64,000 nt of DNA from Achromobacter agilis (GCF_900496965.1 NZ_UFQB01000025.1:1-64000); one strand, 5' to 3'. Positions 10,434 through 18,825 are shown, counted from the first letter of the stretch. Translations and numbers: made by a program. Notes: a model not told the origin generated them from the letters alone.

Positions 10434-11980
10434 ATACCATCGTCGGAGCTCTCGTGGAGCCGGAGGCCGCCGGCAGCGCCCGGCCGATCTCGCAAGGTTC
10501 CGAATGGACGTTCGAGCTGATCCAATCCTATGACGACGCGATCTCCAAGATCGCCGCGGAATACGGCCTGGACACGTATCCGAACCAGATCGAGGTGATC
10601 ACCTCGGAGCAGATGCTGGACGCCTATGCCTCGGCGGGGCTGCCCATCGGGTATCCCCACTGGTCGTACGGCAAGGAGTTCATCCGCAACGAGCAGTTCT
10701 ACCGTCGCGGCATGCAGGGGCTGGCGTACGAGATCGTGATCAATTCCAACCCTTGCATCTCGTATCTCATGGAAGAAAACTCCATGACGATGCAGGCGCT
10801 GGTGATCGCGCATGCCTGCTACGGCCACAACTCCTTCTTCAAGGGCAACTATCTGTTCCGCCAATGGACGGACGCGGATGGGGTGCTCGACTACCTGGTC
10901 TTCGCGCGCAAGTATGTCATGGCCTGCGAGGACCGCTACGGCATCGATACCGTCGAAGCGGTGCTCGACTCTTGCCATGCGCTGTCGCACCACGGGGTGG
11001 ACCGCTACAAGCGCCCCGCGCCGATTTCCTACAAGGAAGAGGCCGCGCGCCAGGCCGAGCGCGAAGAGCATGCCCGGCTGCAGTACAACGACCTGTGGCG
11101 GACCCTGCCGCGGCTCGACGACGAGAAGGATGCGCGCGTCGAGGCCTCGGTGTTCCCGCCCGAACCCGAGGAGAACCTGCTGTACTTCATCGAGAAGTAC
11201 TCGCCGAAGCTGGCGCCGTGGCAGAAGGAGCTGGTGCGCATCGTCCGCAAGATCGCGCAGTACTTCTATCCGCAGACGCAGACCAAGGTCATGAACGAGG
11301 GCTGGGCCACGTTCTGGCACTACACCATCCTCAACCGCCTGCATGAAAAGGGGCTGGTGAACGACGGTTTCATGATGGAGTTCCTGCAGAGCCACACCAA
11401 TGTGGTCAGCCAGCGGGGCTTCGATGAACGCGGCTACGGCGGCATCAACCCGTACGCGCTGGGCTTCGCCATGATGTCGGACATCCGCCGCATCTGCGAG
11501 TCGCCCACGCCCGAGGACCGGAGCTGGTTCCCCGACATCGCGGGCGGCGACTGGTTGAAGACGCTGGACTTCGCCATGCGCAACTTCAAGGACGAGTCCT
11601 TCATCTCGCAATACCTGTCCCCGCGCCTGATCCGGGAGTTCCGTTTCTTCGCGATTTCCGATCACCAGGCCAATCCCAAGCTCGAGGTGGCCGCGATCCA
11701 CGACGACGAAGGCTACCGCGACATCCGCCGCCTGCTCGCCGCGCAGCACAACCGCGACAACCAGGTGCCCGACATCCAGGTCGTCCGCTTCAACCGCGAT
11801 TCCGACCGCTCGCTGGTGCTGCGCCACCTCAAGTCCCGCGGCCGTCCGCTGGCCGGCGAGGATGCGGAGCAGGTCATGAAGCACCTGGCGCGGCTCTGGG
11901 GGTTCCGGGTGCGCCTGGAAGAGACCGAGCCCGACGGTACGGTCAGTTCCTACCGCGAGCAGGACCCGCCCTCTGCTTAA
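10430..11980 (+). CDS. SpoVR family protein (YcgB)
   Basis: This 516-residue protein belongs to the SpoVR/YcgB family. The histidine- and acid-rich core (HACYGHNSFFKGNYLF near residue 125 and MNEGWATFWHYTILN near 290) looks metal-binding. SpoVR acts in spore cortex formation in Bacillus; in non-sporing bacteria the family travels with PrkA and YeaH and is tied to stress survival. It ends the three-gene operon and is followed by a strong terminator. Confidence 0.95.
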   Translation: MNTIVGALVEPEAAGSARPISQGSEWTFELIQSYDDAISKIAAEYGLDTYPNQIEVITSEQMLDAYASAGLPIGYPHWSYGKEFIRNEQFYRRGMQGLAYEIVINSNPCISYLMEENSMTMQALVIAHACYGHNSFFKGNYLFRQWTDADGVLDYLVFARKYVMACEDRYGIDTVEAVLDSCHALSHHGVDRYKRPAPISYKEEAARQAEREEHARLQYNDLWRTLPRLDDEKDARVEASVFPPEPEENLLYFIEKYSPKLAPWQKELVRIVRKIAQYFYPQTQTKVMNEGWATFWHYTILNRLHEKGLVNDGFMMEFLQSHTNVVSQRGFDERGYGGINPYALGFAMMSDIRRICESPTPEDRSWFPDIAGGDWLKTLDFAMRNFKDESFISQYLSPRLIREFRFFAISDHQANPKLEVAAIHDDEGYRDIRRLLAAQHNRDNQVPDIQVVRFNRDSDRSLVLRHLKSRGRPLAGEDAEQVMKHLARLWGFRVRLEETEPDGTVSSYREQDPPSA

Positions 11981-11998
11981 CGGCGGGGGATGAGCCAG

Positions 11999-12030
11999 TG
12001 GGGGGCGCTAAGGCGCCCCCCATTTTCTTG
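11999..12030 (+). terminator. prkA operon terminator
   Basis: A perfect 9-bp stem GGGGGGCGC-TAAG-GCGCCCCCC (12000-12021) is followed by ATTTTCTT, 19 bases after the SpoVR-family stop codon. Confidence 0.88.
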
Positions 12031-12118
12031 GGGTCTTGCCGCTGACGCTTGCAATCTGCTAGAATCGCGGATTCGCATTTTTCGCAGCAGGTGAAAACCG
12101 CCGCGGAAACCGCAGATA

Positions 12119-12209
12119 GGACAGGTGGCCGAGTGGTTGAAGGCGCACGCCTGGAAAGCGTGTATACGTCAAAAGCGTATCGGGGGTTCGAATCCCCCTC
12201 TGTCCGCCA
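12119..12209 (+). tRNA. tRNA-Ser (anticodon GGA)
   Basis: A 91-base class II tRNA with encoded CCA. The acceptor GGACAGG pairs with TCTGTCC. The anticodon loop CTGGAAA gives anticodon GGA for UCC/UCU serine codons. A long variable arm (about GTATACGTC..AGCGTAT) precedes a five-pair T-arm, GGGGG-TTCGAAT-CCCCC. The long variable arm and discriminator G are typical of serine tRNAs. Confidence 0.97.
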
Positions 12210-12219
12210 AGAATGCATG

Positions 12220-12254
12220 AGCCCCTGATTTCGCGAGAAATCAGGGGCTTTTTC
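12220..12254 (+). terminator. tRNA-Ser terminator
   Basis: A perfect 13-bp stem (12220-12232 with 12237-12249) closed by a GCGA tetraloop is followed by TTTTTC. It starts 11 bases after the tRNA. Confidence 0.92.
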
Positions 12255-12318
12255 GTTGTGGCGCCGGTTTGATGGCGCGGGAGTCAGATGCCTGGCGAGT
12301 CTGCGCAAGACCGCCGCA

Positions 12319-12383
12319 GTGTCTGACACCTCTGCGAGCCAGCGCTACAGCTTGCGGACGACCTGCCCGGGTGTCTGACACCC
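12319..12383. repeat. Paired GTGTCTGACAC palindromes
   Basis: GTGTCTGACACC at 12319-12330 and GGGTGTCTGACACCC at 12369-12383 are near-identical palindromes 50 bases apart. A degenerate third arm, GAGTCAGATGCC, lies about 30 bases before the first. The layout resembles REP-like intergenic elements common in Bordetella and Achromobacter. It lies between the tRNA terminator and the 3' end of phoX. Confidence 0.5.
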
Positions 12384-12415
12384 GCAAGATGAACAGACCC
12401 CCGCCGATCGCAACA

Positions 12416-12444
12416 CGCCGCCCGGCCGCAACTGCCGGGCGGCG
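12416..12444 (-). terminator. Candidate phoX terminator
   Basis: A perfect 11-bp stem, CGCCGCCCGGC pairing with GCCGGGCGGCG around a seven-base loop, lies just after the phoX stop. There is no long T-run on the minus strand, so the assignment is moderate. Confidence 0.55.
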
Positions 12445-12460
12445 CGCCTGCCGTGGGTGC

Positions 12461-14365
12461 TTACGCGCCTACCGGCTTGCCGTCAGTGCGGCGCACCACC
12501 ACGGTGGCGGAGCGGGCATCGCCGCCGCCTGCGCGCAGCGTGTTCCAGGTCTGGTTCGGGTGCTGGATGTTGATGAAGAACGTCGTCAGATCGGGCGTGT
12601 AGGCGATGCCGGTGATTTCGCAGCCCAGCGGGCCCACCAGGAAACGCTTGGATTCGCCGGTCTTCTGATCGATGTAGTACATCGAGTTGTTGCCGAAGAA
12701 GTCCGTGGTGGACGTGCCGGTGCCGGCGTCGGTCTGCACCCAGAGGCGGCCTTGGGGATCGACGCGGATGCCGTCGGGGCTGGAGAAGGTGTCGCCGTTG
12801 ACGTTGCCCGTCAGGTTGGGCGCCACGCCGTCGGCGGCGTCGCGGCCGGCCAGCAGCAGCAGGTCCCATTCGAAGGTCGTCGCGAGCGGCGAGTCGCCGC
12901 GCTCGTGCCAACGGATGATGTGGCCGTGCGAGTTGTTGGCGCGCGGGTTGGAGGCGCTGGTGCGCTTGCGGCTGCCGTTGTTGGTCAGTGTGCAGAATAC
13001 GGTCTTGTCCACGCCGACCGTGATCCACTCGGGGCGATCCATCAGCGTGGCGCCCGCCACGCGCGCGGCAGCCTGGGTGTTTACCAGCACGTCGGCCTGC
13101 GAGTTGAAGTCCACGATCGTGCCGGTGATGACGGTGCCGGTGGCCACTTGCGTGAAGTTGCCCGGATCGGTGGCGCCGGTCGTGAGGTTGTTCTTGCCCA
13201 CGGTCAGTTCGACCCAGTTGCCGCTGCCGTCGTCGTTGAAGCGCGCGGCGTACAGCGTGCCTTCGTCCAGTAGGCCCATGTTGTTGGCGCGGTTGGCCGG
13301 ATCGTAGGGCTTGTTCGGCACGAACTTGTAGATGCAGCCGGGCGTGGTGTCGTCGCCCATGTAGAACGCGACGCGGTTGTTCTCGTCCAGCATGTAGGCC
13401 GTGTTTTCGTGGCTGAAACGGCCCATCGCGGTGCGCTTGACGGCGGTCGAGCCCGGGGTCTGGGGATCGATCTCCACCACCCAGCCGTAGCCTTCATCGG
13501 CCGGCTGGCCGGCATCGCCGGCCTGGTAGTGGTAGTTGTTCAGCGTCTCTTCGCAGGTGAGATACGTGCCCCAGGGCGTGTTGCCGCTGGAGCAGTTGTT
13601 CAGCGTGCCGACGACGGTTGCGCCGACCACCGCCTTCGCCGGGCCGCTGACGTTGTAGACGGTGTTGCCCGTGTAGCGCTTGTTGTAGCGCGAGTCGGCC
13701 TTGACCGCCCAGGCGCCGTTGCTGCCACGCGCAATCTCGACGACCGAGACGCCGACGTTCGACAGGCGGGTCTTCAGGCCTTCGACGCTTTGGTCCAGCG
13801 TGGCGTTGTCCAGGGCTTCGTGGTTCAGCACCAGCAGGCCGCCCTGGTTCGGGTCCACGCCTTCCAGAGGATAGAAGTGCATGCCGTCGTGCTGGCCGCC
13901 CGATTGGGTTTCGGTGGCGGGATAGGATTGCGGAATGCCCGCGTAGCCGGCCGAGCCGATTACGCACTTGTCGCCGGCCGAGTACAGGACTTCGGCCACA
14001 TAGCCTTCGGGCACCGTGACGGTGTCGGCGACGATCTTGTCGTCCAGCGGCTTGAACGTGACGGAGTAGTCGGGGCCGGGGGGCGGCGTGGTGGTGCCGC
14101 CGTCGCCCGGTTGGCCGCCCGGCGTGCCCTCGCCGCCTTCGCCGCCGTTGGCGGGCGCATCGTCGTCATCGTCATCGCCGCCACAGGCCGTCAGCAGCGT
14201 AGAGGCGCCGAACACCGACAGCATCGACAGGCCGAAGCTGTTCTTCAGCAAGGTACGGCGTTCCGGATTCGCGGCGACGATGTCGTCCAGCATCTGGCCC
14301 GGAACCGTCACTTCTCCCTGGGCTTCACGGTAGGGGGCGCGCAATTTGTCGGTCAAGTAGGACAT
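12461..14365 (-). CDS. phoX: PhoX family alkaline phosphatase (Tat-exported)
   Basis: This 634-residue protein belongs to the PhoX/DUF839 family, calcium- and iron-dependent phosphatases that release phosphate from organic esters in the periplasm. The N-terminus has a twin-arginine signal, ERRTLLKNSFGLS (about residues 35-47), followed by a hydrophobic stretch ending in LLTACGG. After that come an Asp run and a Gly/Pro-rich linker (about 65-98), so it may be a Tat-exported lipoprotein. Family segments such as YLTCEETLNNYH and WVVEIDPQTPGSTAVKRTA are visible. The ATG at 14365 was chosen because it gives the Tat signal. A Pho-box-like sequence lies upstream. Confidence 0.88.
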   Translation of the reverse strand: MSYLTDKLRAPYREAQGEVTVPGQMLDDIVAANPERRTLLKNSFGLSMLSVFGASTLLTACGGDDDDDDAPANGGEGGEGTPGGQPGDGGTTTPPPGPDYSVTFKPLDDKIVADTVTVPEGYVAEVLYSAGDKCVIGSAGYAGIPQSYPATETQSGGQHDGMHFYPLEGVDPNQGGLLVLNHEALDNATLDQSVEGLKTRLSNVGVSVVEIARGSNGAWAVKADSRYNKRYTGNTVYNVSGPAKAVVGATVVGTLNNCSSGNTPWGTYLTCEETLNNYHYQAGDAGQPADEGYGWVVEIDPQTPGSTAVKRTAMGRFSHENTAYMLDENNRVAFYMGDDTTPGCIYKFVPNKPYDPANRANNMGLLDEGTLYAARFNDDGSGNWVELTVGKNNLTTGATDPGNFTQVATGTVITGTIVDFNSQADVLVNTQAAARVAGATLMDRPEWITVGVDKTVFCTLTNNGSRKRTSASNPRANNSHGHIIRWHERGDSPLATTFEWDLLLLAGRDAADGVAPNLTGNVNGDTFSSPDGIRVDPQGRLWVQTDAGTGTSTTDFFGNNSMYYIDQKTGESKRFLVGPLGCEITGIAYTPDLTTFFINIQHPNQTWNTLRAGGGDARSATVVVRRTDGKPVGA

Positions 14366-14425
14366 TCCAACCTCATAGTAGGGCGAACGAATCGCTAAGT
14401 TATTTGTCAGGAAAGCGGCAGCGAG

Positions 14426-14457
14426 GTTAGAAGCTGCGCATGACACAGGGGTGACGA
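14426..14457 (-). promoter_or_regulatory. Candidate Pho box and -10 of phoX
   Basis: On the minus strand two 7-mers, TCGTCAC and GTGTCAT, are spaced by CCCT, the exact 11-base period of a Pho box (CTGTCAT-N4-CTGTCAT). A TCTAAC -10-like hexamer (14431-14426) follows eight bases later. The second 7-mer matches six of seven bases and the first only four. Confidence 0.4.
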
Positions 14458-14696
14458 TCGTGTGAATTCCGCTGTCTTGACCGACATGGTAGCGGGCGAC
14501 CGGGTCCTCGCGAAGGGACCGCCTGCCCGGATTTTTCCTGCGGATTCAGGGCGTTGCGTCTCGGTTCGCCCGCGATGGGCGTGACGTCGAGCACGTGCAT
14601 CGGGCGTTTGCCTTCGCGCACGGAATCGATGCGCATCTGGGCGCCGTTGCGGCCCCGCCGGGGACGCAGGCCGCAACGGTTGCAGGCGCTGCGGGG

Positions 14697-14721
14697 GGAA
14701 CGCGGACGCCGTTTGCGTTAC
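14697..14721 (+). promoter_or_regulatory. BtrS-type ECF promoter upstream of ligase-like gene and btcA
   Basis: GGAAC (14697-14701), 15 bases, then GTTAC (14717-14721) followed by T. The elements and spacing are identical to those of four other copies in front of type III secretion units in this window. The ATG at 14821 lies about 93 bases beyond the expected transcription start. Confidence 0.65.
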
Positions 14722-14820
14722 TAAGCTCGCACGATCGTGTTTTCCGAAAGAGTCCGCCATGCCCGACGCCCGCGCCTGTTCCCGACGCCATTGCGCCCTC
14801 CGCCGCCGCGGAGCGGGCCG

Positions 14821-16299
14821 ATGAGCGCGCCGGCCGGCCAGACGCTGGGGCTGGAGATGGAGATGGCCGTGGCGCGCCGCGACACCGGCGCCAGCCACCC
14901 TGTGGACGGCTATTTCGCGAGGCTGGCGGGGATCAAGGCGCAACGCGACGAAGCGCCGGACATCGCGCGCATCGATGGCCGCGACGTGGGCCTGTCCGTG
15001 GCCGCCGGCGAGAGCGGCCTGGACAACGGCTTCAATCTGCTGGAGACGGCCTTCGCGCCGGTTGCGGCCGCTGAAGGCGGCCTGGCCGAACTGGCGCGCC
15101 GCGCCAAACGGGAACTCGAGGACGTGCAACTGGCGCTGGAGGCCGAGGGCGCCACCGTGCTGAACGTCTCGGAGCATCCGGCGTGCACGCTGGACCCTGG
15201 CTGGTACGCCCAGGTGCAGGTGCCTCGCCCCATCTACCGCGAACTGATCGGGCATCGTGAATGGCTGCATCGGGTCGGCATCGACGCTAAGGCGCAGAAC
15301 AGCCCGTGCACGTCGGTGGACGTGTGGCAGGCGGCGCGTGCGCTGAACGTGGTGCTGGGCCTGGCACCGGCCAGCGTGGCGGTGTTTGCGAACAGCCCGC
15401 TGGAGAGTGGCCGCGTCACCGACTTCAAAGAAAACCGCTTGACCGTCTGGGACCGGATGTTCCGCTATTCGCGCTTTGCGGGGGACCACCGCTTGCAGCG
15501 CTTGCCAGAGCGGCCGTTCGCGGACCTGGGGGATTACTTCCGCTGGATGTTCGGCCCGGGAACCGCCAGCCGCTGCCTGCCGCTGGCGGCGGAGGATGGC
15601 TACAAGTCGGCCGTGGGGGTGTATCTGCAAGGCGGGCCGTCGCTGTCTGCGTTCCTGGCGTCTGACGGCTGGCCCGGCTTGCGCACGGACACGGGCGGCC
15701 AGGTGACGATCAAGCCGCAGGGCGGGCATTTCGAATATTCGCAGTTCGCGCATTTCCTGGATGCGCGCTGGCGGTACCGGCTGGCCGAGCGCCCGGCGCT
15801 GGACGAGTTGCGCGTGGCCTGGAAGCGGCCGGGCGGCATCGAGGAACTGTACTCGCGCCTGGGCGCCGCCGGTTATATCGAAGGCCGCGCGCCCGGCGCG
15901 GGTTTTGCCGACGCGCAGCTCGTCGAAGAGGCCGGCAGCGCCGTGGCGGCCACCATCGTGATGGCGCCCTCGGCCCTGCAACTGGGATTGATGCGCAACC
16001 TGGACGAGGCCGAAGCGCTGCTGCGCGAATGGGGCTGGCTGCGCTTGCGCGACTTGCGGGCGGAGGCGATGCGCCATGCCCTGAGCCACGATGCGGTCTG
16101 GGCGCTGGCGTGCGATACGCTGGCGGTCGCCGAGGGCGGGCTGGTCGATGGCGAACGCCATTGGCTGGACTACGCCAGATATGCCGTGGACTCCCGCTGC
16201 ACTGGCGCCGACAGGCTGCTGCGCCTGTGGCACGAGCACGAGGGAGACCCGCGCAGGCTGGGCGCGGTATGCCGGGCGCGGGCCGCGATCCCGTTGTGA
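14821..16299 (+). CDS. Glutamate-cysteine ligase-like (GCS2 superfamily) protein
   Basis: This 492-residue protein resembles the GCS2-type glutamate-cysteine ligase/carboxylate-amine ligase superfamily. The N-terminal LGLEMEMAVAR has the acidic metal-binding pattern expected on the first strand, and NGFNLLETAF, NSPCTSVDVWQ and FEYSQFAHFLDARWR are other recognisable patches. Such enzymes join glutamate to cysteine or another amine using ATP. The start was chosen from a GGAG site seven bases upstream; an earlier in-frame GTG at 14737 gives an unconvincing extension. A BtrS-type promoter precedes it and a type III chaperone gene follows 46 bases later, which suggests a link to secretion. The substrate is not known. 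Confidence 0.75.
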   Translation: MSAPAGQTLGLEMEMAVARRDTGASHPVDGYFARLAGIKAQRDEAPDIARIDGRDVGLSVAAGESGLDNGFNLLETAFAPVAAAEGGLAELARRAKRELEDVQLALEAEGATVLNVSEHPACTLDPGWYAQVQVPRPIYRELIGHREWLHRVGIDAKAQNSPCTSVDVWQAARALNVVLGLAPASVAVFANSPLESGRVTDFKENRLTVWDRMFRYSRFAGDHRLQRLPERPFADLGDYFRWMFGPGTASRCLPLAAEDGYKSAVGVYLQGGPSLSAFLASDGWPGLRTDTGGQVTIKPQGGHFEYSQFAHFLDARWRYRLAERPALDELRVAWKRPGGIEELYSRLGAAGYIEGRAPGAGFADAQLVEEAGSAVAATIVMAPSALQLGLMRNLDEAEALLREWGWLRLRDLRAEAMRHALSHDAVWALACDTLAVAEGGLVDGERHWLDYARYAVDSRCTGADRLLRLWHEHEGDPRRLGAVCRARAAIPL

Positions 16300-16345
16300 G
16301 CCACCGGCGCGCGGGGGCTTGGGCGAGGCGGGGAACGAAGGTAAG

Positions 16346-16861
16346 ATGAGCGGCTCGTCCATCTTATTGGCATCCAGGCCGCTGGCATCTCGCGGCGCTT
16401 GGCATGGCCCGCCGCCTACCGTGTCAGACCCCTTATTCGCCCGGATGCTTTCCGAACTCGGCCAGATGCTGGGCATTCCCGCGCTGGCGCCGTCCGAGGG
16501 CGGTCTGTGCCAGCTGGCGTTCGATGGCCGGCATCTCGTGCAGATCGTGGAACATGGCGCGCGCGGCCAGATCCTGCTGTCGTGCGCCGTGGGCGGCAAG
16601 ATGGACGGCGCTCAGGCCCTGCTGGCGGCCCAGGCGAACTTCATGCAGGCGGGCGGCGGCGTCGTCGCCTGCGCGGCCCCGGACGGGCGCATGCACCTGC
16701 AACTGGGCGTCGCGCGCGCGGAATGCCGCGCGGACACCCTGATGGCCGCGATCGACGCCCTGCTGAGCCAGGTCGAATCCTGGGAGCAGCGCTGCGCGCG
16801 CGCCGAACCCGACGTCGATGCGCTGCGGCGCAATCCCGCCTTTATGATGCAGTCCGTATAG
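16346..16861 (+). CDS. CesT-family type III secretion chaperone (BtcA-like)
   Basis: This small protein has the CesT/SycE chaperone pattern: an N-terminal helix FARMLSELGQMLGIPALAP, strands around LCQLAFDGRHLVQIVEH and GQILLSCAVGG, and a C-terminal helix LMAAIDALLSQVESWEQR. The ATG at 16346 has a GAAGG site upstream and gives 171 residues. A GTG at 16421 gives 146 residues and starts right at the conserved helix, so the first 25 residues are uncertain. In Bordetella, BtcA is the chaperone of the effector BteA. No effector gene is next to this one. It probably shares the BtrS-type promoter at 14697. Confidence 0.75.
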   Translation: MSGSSILLASRPLASRGAWHGPPPTVSDPLFARMLSELGQMLGIPALAPSEGGLCQLAFDGRHLVQIVEHGARGQILLSCAVGGKMDGAQALLAAQANFMQAGGGVVACAAPDGRMHLQLGVARAECRADTLMAAIDALLSQVESWEQRCARAEPDVDALRRNPAFMMQSV

Positions 16862-16879
16862 GCGGGCCCTGGGCCCGCC
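16861..16879. terminator. Palindromic hairpin between convergent btcA-like gene and sctF
   Basis: GGCGGGCCC-T-GGGCCCGCC is a perfect inverted repeat starting in the chaperone stop codon and lying 11 bases beyond the sctF stop. It has no T-run, so termination is only likely, not certain. Confidence 0.5.
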
Positions 16880-16890
16880 CCGCGAATCGC

Positions 16891-17157
16891 CTAGCTGGAC
16901 TTCTGGATCACGCCCTTGAGCGAATCCGCGATCTGCTTGGTGATGGTGCTCTGGATGTCGATCATCATCGTCCACTGCTGGACCTGCTGCTGCATCTTCA
17001 GCAACTCGGCCTGCGAGACGCTGCCGTCCGCATTGGTGCGCATGCTGGACAGGGTGGCCTGCAGGTTCGTTTCCTGCGTGCGGATGCTGTCGTAGATCGT
17101 GCTATTGACGGAGTTGAAGTTCAGGCCGGACGAGCCGGTGAGGCCATTGAGTGCCAT
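16891..17157 (-). CDS. sctF: Type III secretion needle subunit (BscF/SctF)
   Basis: This 88-residue protein has the needle-subunit shape: two helices around a short turn, ending in a conserved helix (QQWTMMIDIQSTITKQIADSLKGVIQ). Length and C-terminal pattern match the SctF family, which polymerises into the hollow extracellular needle. The turn contains TNADGSVSQAEL, which resembles an EF-hand loop lacking the first Asp. It is the last gene of the minus-strand operon, 11 bases after the SctE-like gene. Confidence 0.88.
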   Translation of the reverse strand: MALNGLTGSSGLNFNSVNSTIYDSIRTQETNLQATLSSMRTNADGSVSQAELLKMQQQVQQWTMMIDIQSTITKQIADSLKGVIQKSS

Positions 17158-17168
17158 GGTGCGTCTCC

Positions 17169-17447
17169 TTAGCGGGACAGGGAATTGAAGGGAAGCGGCG
17201 CCGCGGGGGCGCCGGGGGCAGACTGGGTCGGAAAATGGCTGGCCGCAAGCACTTCCTGCGCGGCGCGGGCGGCGTCGGCCAGGGCCTGACCATTCTGGAA
17301 TGCGGCCGGCGCCAGGCCGCGTTCCAGCTGCTCACGCGCAGCGGCCTCCAGCGCGGCCATGCGCTGCACAAGCGATGCGCGCAGTTCGGCGCCGCCGGGG
17401 GCGGCCAGGCGTTCTTCGAGTTCGGTCAGTGTGATCGGTGCGGTCAT
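17169..17447 (-). CDS. SctE/YscE-like needle co-chaperone
   Basis: This 92-residue helical protein begins TLTELEERLAAPGG and contains REQLERGLAPAAFQNGQAL, a pattern like PscE/YscE, the co-chaperone that keeps needle subunits soluble with a TPR partner (SctG). It sits between sctD and sctF. An earlier ATG at 17474 would add nine residues; the family alignment favours 17447, although neither start has a strong ribosome-binding site. Its TPR partner could be the protein at 28462-28920. Confidence 0.65.
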   Translation of the reverse strand: MTAPITLTELEERLAAPGGAELRASLVQRMAALEAAAREQLERGLAPAAFQNGQALADAARAAQEVLAASHFPTQSAPGAPAAPLPFNSLSR

Positions 17448-17481
17448 GGCGGCTCGGGTGTCGGATGCAAGCATGGCGCGC

Positions 17482-18800
17482 TCAGCGCGTCACGATGGCG
17501 TTGCGCGGTCCTTCGAAAATGATGCGGGTGTTTTCCACGGCGACGAGCCGGTACTTGCGGTACACCCCGCCCACCAGCAGCTTGCTGCCGTCTTCCAGCA
17601 CGATGAACGGCTGCGCGCCGCCGACTACGCTGCGTATCGTGAAAGGCACGCTGTCGGCCGGTGCGGCCGCGCTGGCGGACGCCACGCGCGCCACGTCCAG
17701 GTGGTCTTTGTTGAAGTCCGCCACCAGCGCCTGCAGGCGCTGCATCTGGTCATCGTCCAGCGCCCCGGGGAAATGTCCAGGTAGTCCGCTTTCCAGGCCA
17801 GGGTGACGCCGGACAATCCTTCATCCACCAGTTGGCCCGAGAAGGTGTCGCTAACCTGCTGTGTCAGCTTGATGCTGTTGCCCAGTACGGTCATGCCGGG
17901 CAGCTGCGCGCGAAGCGCATCCAGGGCCGAGGCGCGTTCGCGGGCGCTGCTGGCGATGCCGGCGATGTCGAGCCGGCCGTCGCCCTGGTAACGCGGTTCG
18001 TACTTGACGCTGAACGCGCGCAGCGCGGCGCGCGCCGTGCGCACGGCTTCGTCCTCGTTGCTGACGCGTATGGCGGGCATGGGCCAGACCTGAGACAGGG
18101 CCGCCGCGATGGCATCCTGCTCGGCGGCGTTGCGCACCCAGCCGGACACCATGACCGTGCCGTCGCGCGACAGGGACACGTGCAGCCGCGAGGCCAGCCC
18201 CATGCGCTCGAAGATGGCGGATATCTGGCCCACCGATTTTTCGGCGGCGGCCAGGCGCGGGTCGGGCGTGGGCGCGCGCTTGGCCGTGGAGGGCGGAATC
18301 AGCGCCAGCGCGATGGCCACGATGATCGTCAGCGCTACCGCGCCGAGGCCCAGCGCCATGGGCCAGGAGTCGCGCTTGCGGCGCCGGCCGGCCACGGGCG
18401 GCAGCGGTTGCCGGCGTTCCAGCTGGGTATCTTCCTCGGCTGGGGGAACCGGCGCGGCGGTGACAGACGCCGCGGCCGACGCAGGCGCCTGCGCAGCCAC
18501 GGCCGGTTCCTCGCCGCCGGACTCGGGCAACTGGGGCCACGGGTCGTCGCGGCGCGCCACGGTCACCCAGACCGGGCCCAGCGAGACCGGGTGGTTGAAA
18601 GGCGTGGCTGGCGCCGAGTCCGGCGCCAGGCCCCAGTTGCCGGCGCCGATGCGTACCTGCGCGGCGCGTGGCGGCATGCCGTCGTCGGCCAGCACGATGT
18701 CGCAAGACGGATCGGCGCCCAGCGCCGAACCGTCTTCCACCAGGCAGCGCGCATCGCGGTGCAGGCCGCTCAGGACGCGCAGTTCCAGCGCTTCGCTCAT
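17482..18800 (-). pseudogene. sctD: sctD (bscD) inner-membrane ring protein, interrupted by one-base frameshift
   Basis: The reading frame from ATG 18800 encodes an FHA-like cytoplasmic domain (residues 1-80), a Pro/Ala-rich linker, one membrane helix (ALGLGAVALTIIVAIALAL, about 149-167) and periplasmic ring domains. It leaves the family pattern after AWKADYLDISPG. Homology resumes in another frame (GALDDDQMQRLQALVADFNK) and ends properly at 17482. Restoring one base in the C4G4 run at 17763-17770 joins the halves into a protein of about 439 residues, the expected SctD size. Either the gene is broken or the sequence has an error. All neighbours look intact, which favours an error or a recent mutation. 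Confidence 0.8.
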
Positions 18801-18825
18801 GACGGGACTCCGTTGTGCGGCATGT

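Larger units (their letters stand above)
14366..14820. other. 455-base divergent regulatory region (phoX / ligase-like gene)
   Basis: This gap separates two divergent genes and carries no convincing gene. On the phoX side it holds a Pho-box-like sequence. On the other side it holds a GGAAC-N15-GTTAC promoter of the type found before the secretion genes, a perfect 10-base palindrome CACGATCGTG at 14730-14739 next to the predicted start of transcription, and a leader of about 95 bases ending in a GGAG ribosome-binding site at 14810-14813. Confidence 0.55.

Noticed and set aside
14821..16299. Type III effector in the place of the ligase-like gene
   Set aside because: The protein has recognisable GCS2-type ligase segments from its N-terminus onward and no polar secretion-signal region, so an enzyme is the simpler reading.
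14407..16599. 730-codon minus-strand open frame opposite the ligase-like gene
   Set aside because: Low-complexity mirror frame. The plus-strand gene has the family motifs, a ribosome-binding site and a promoter.
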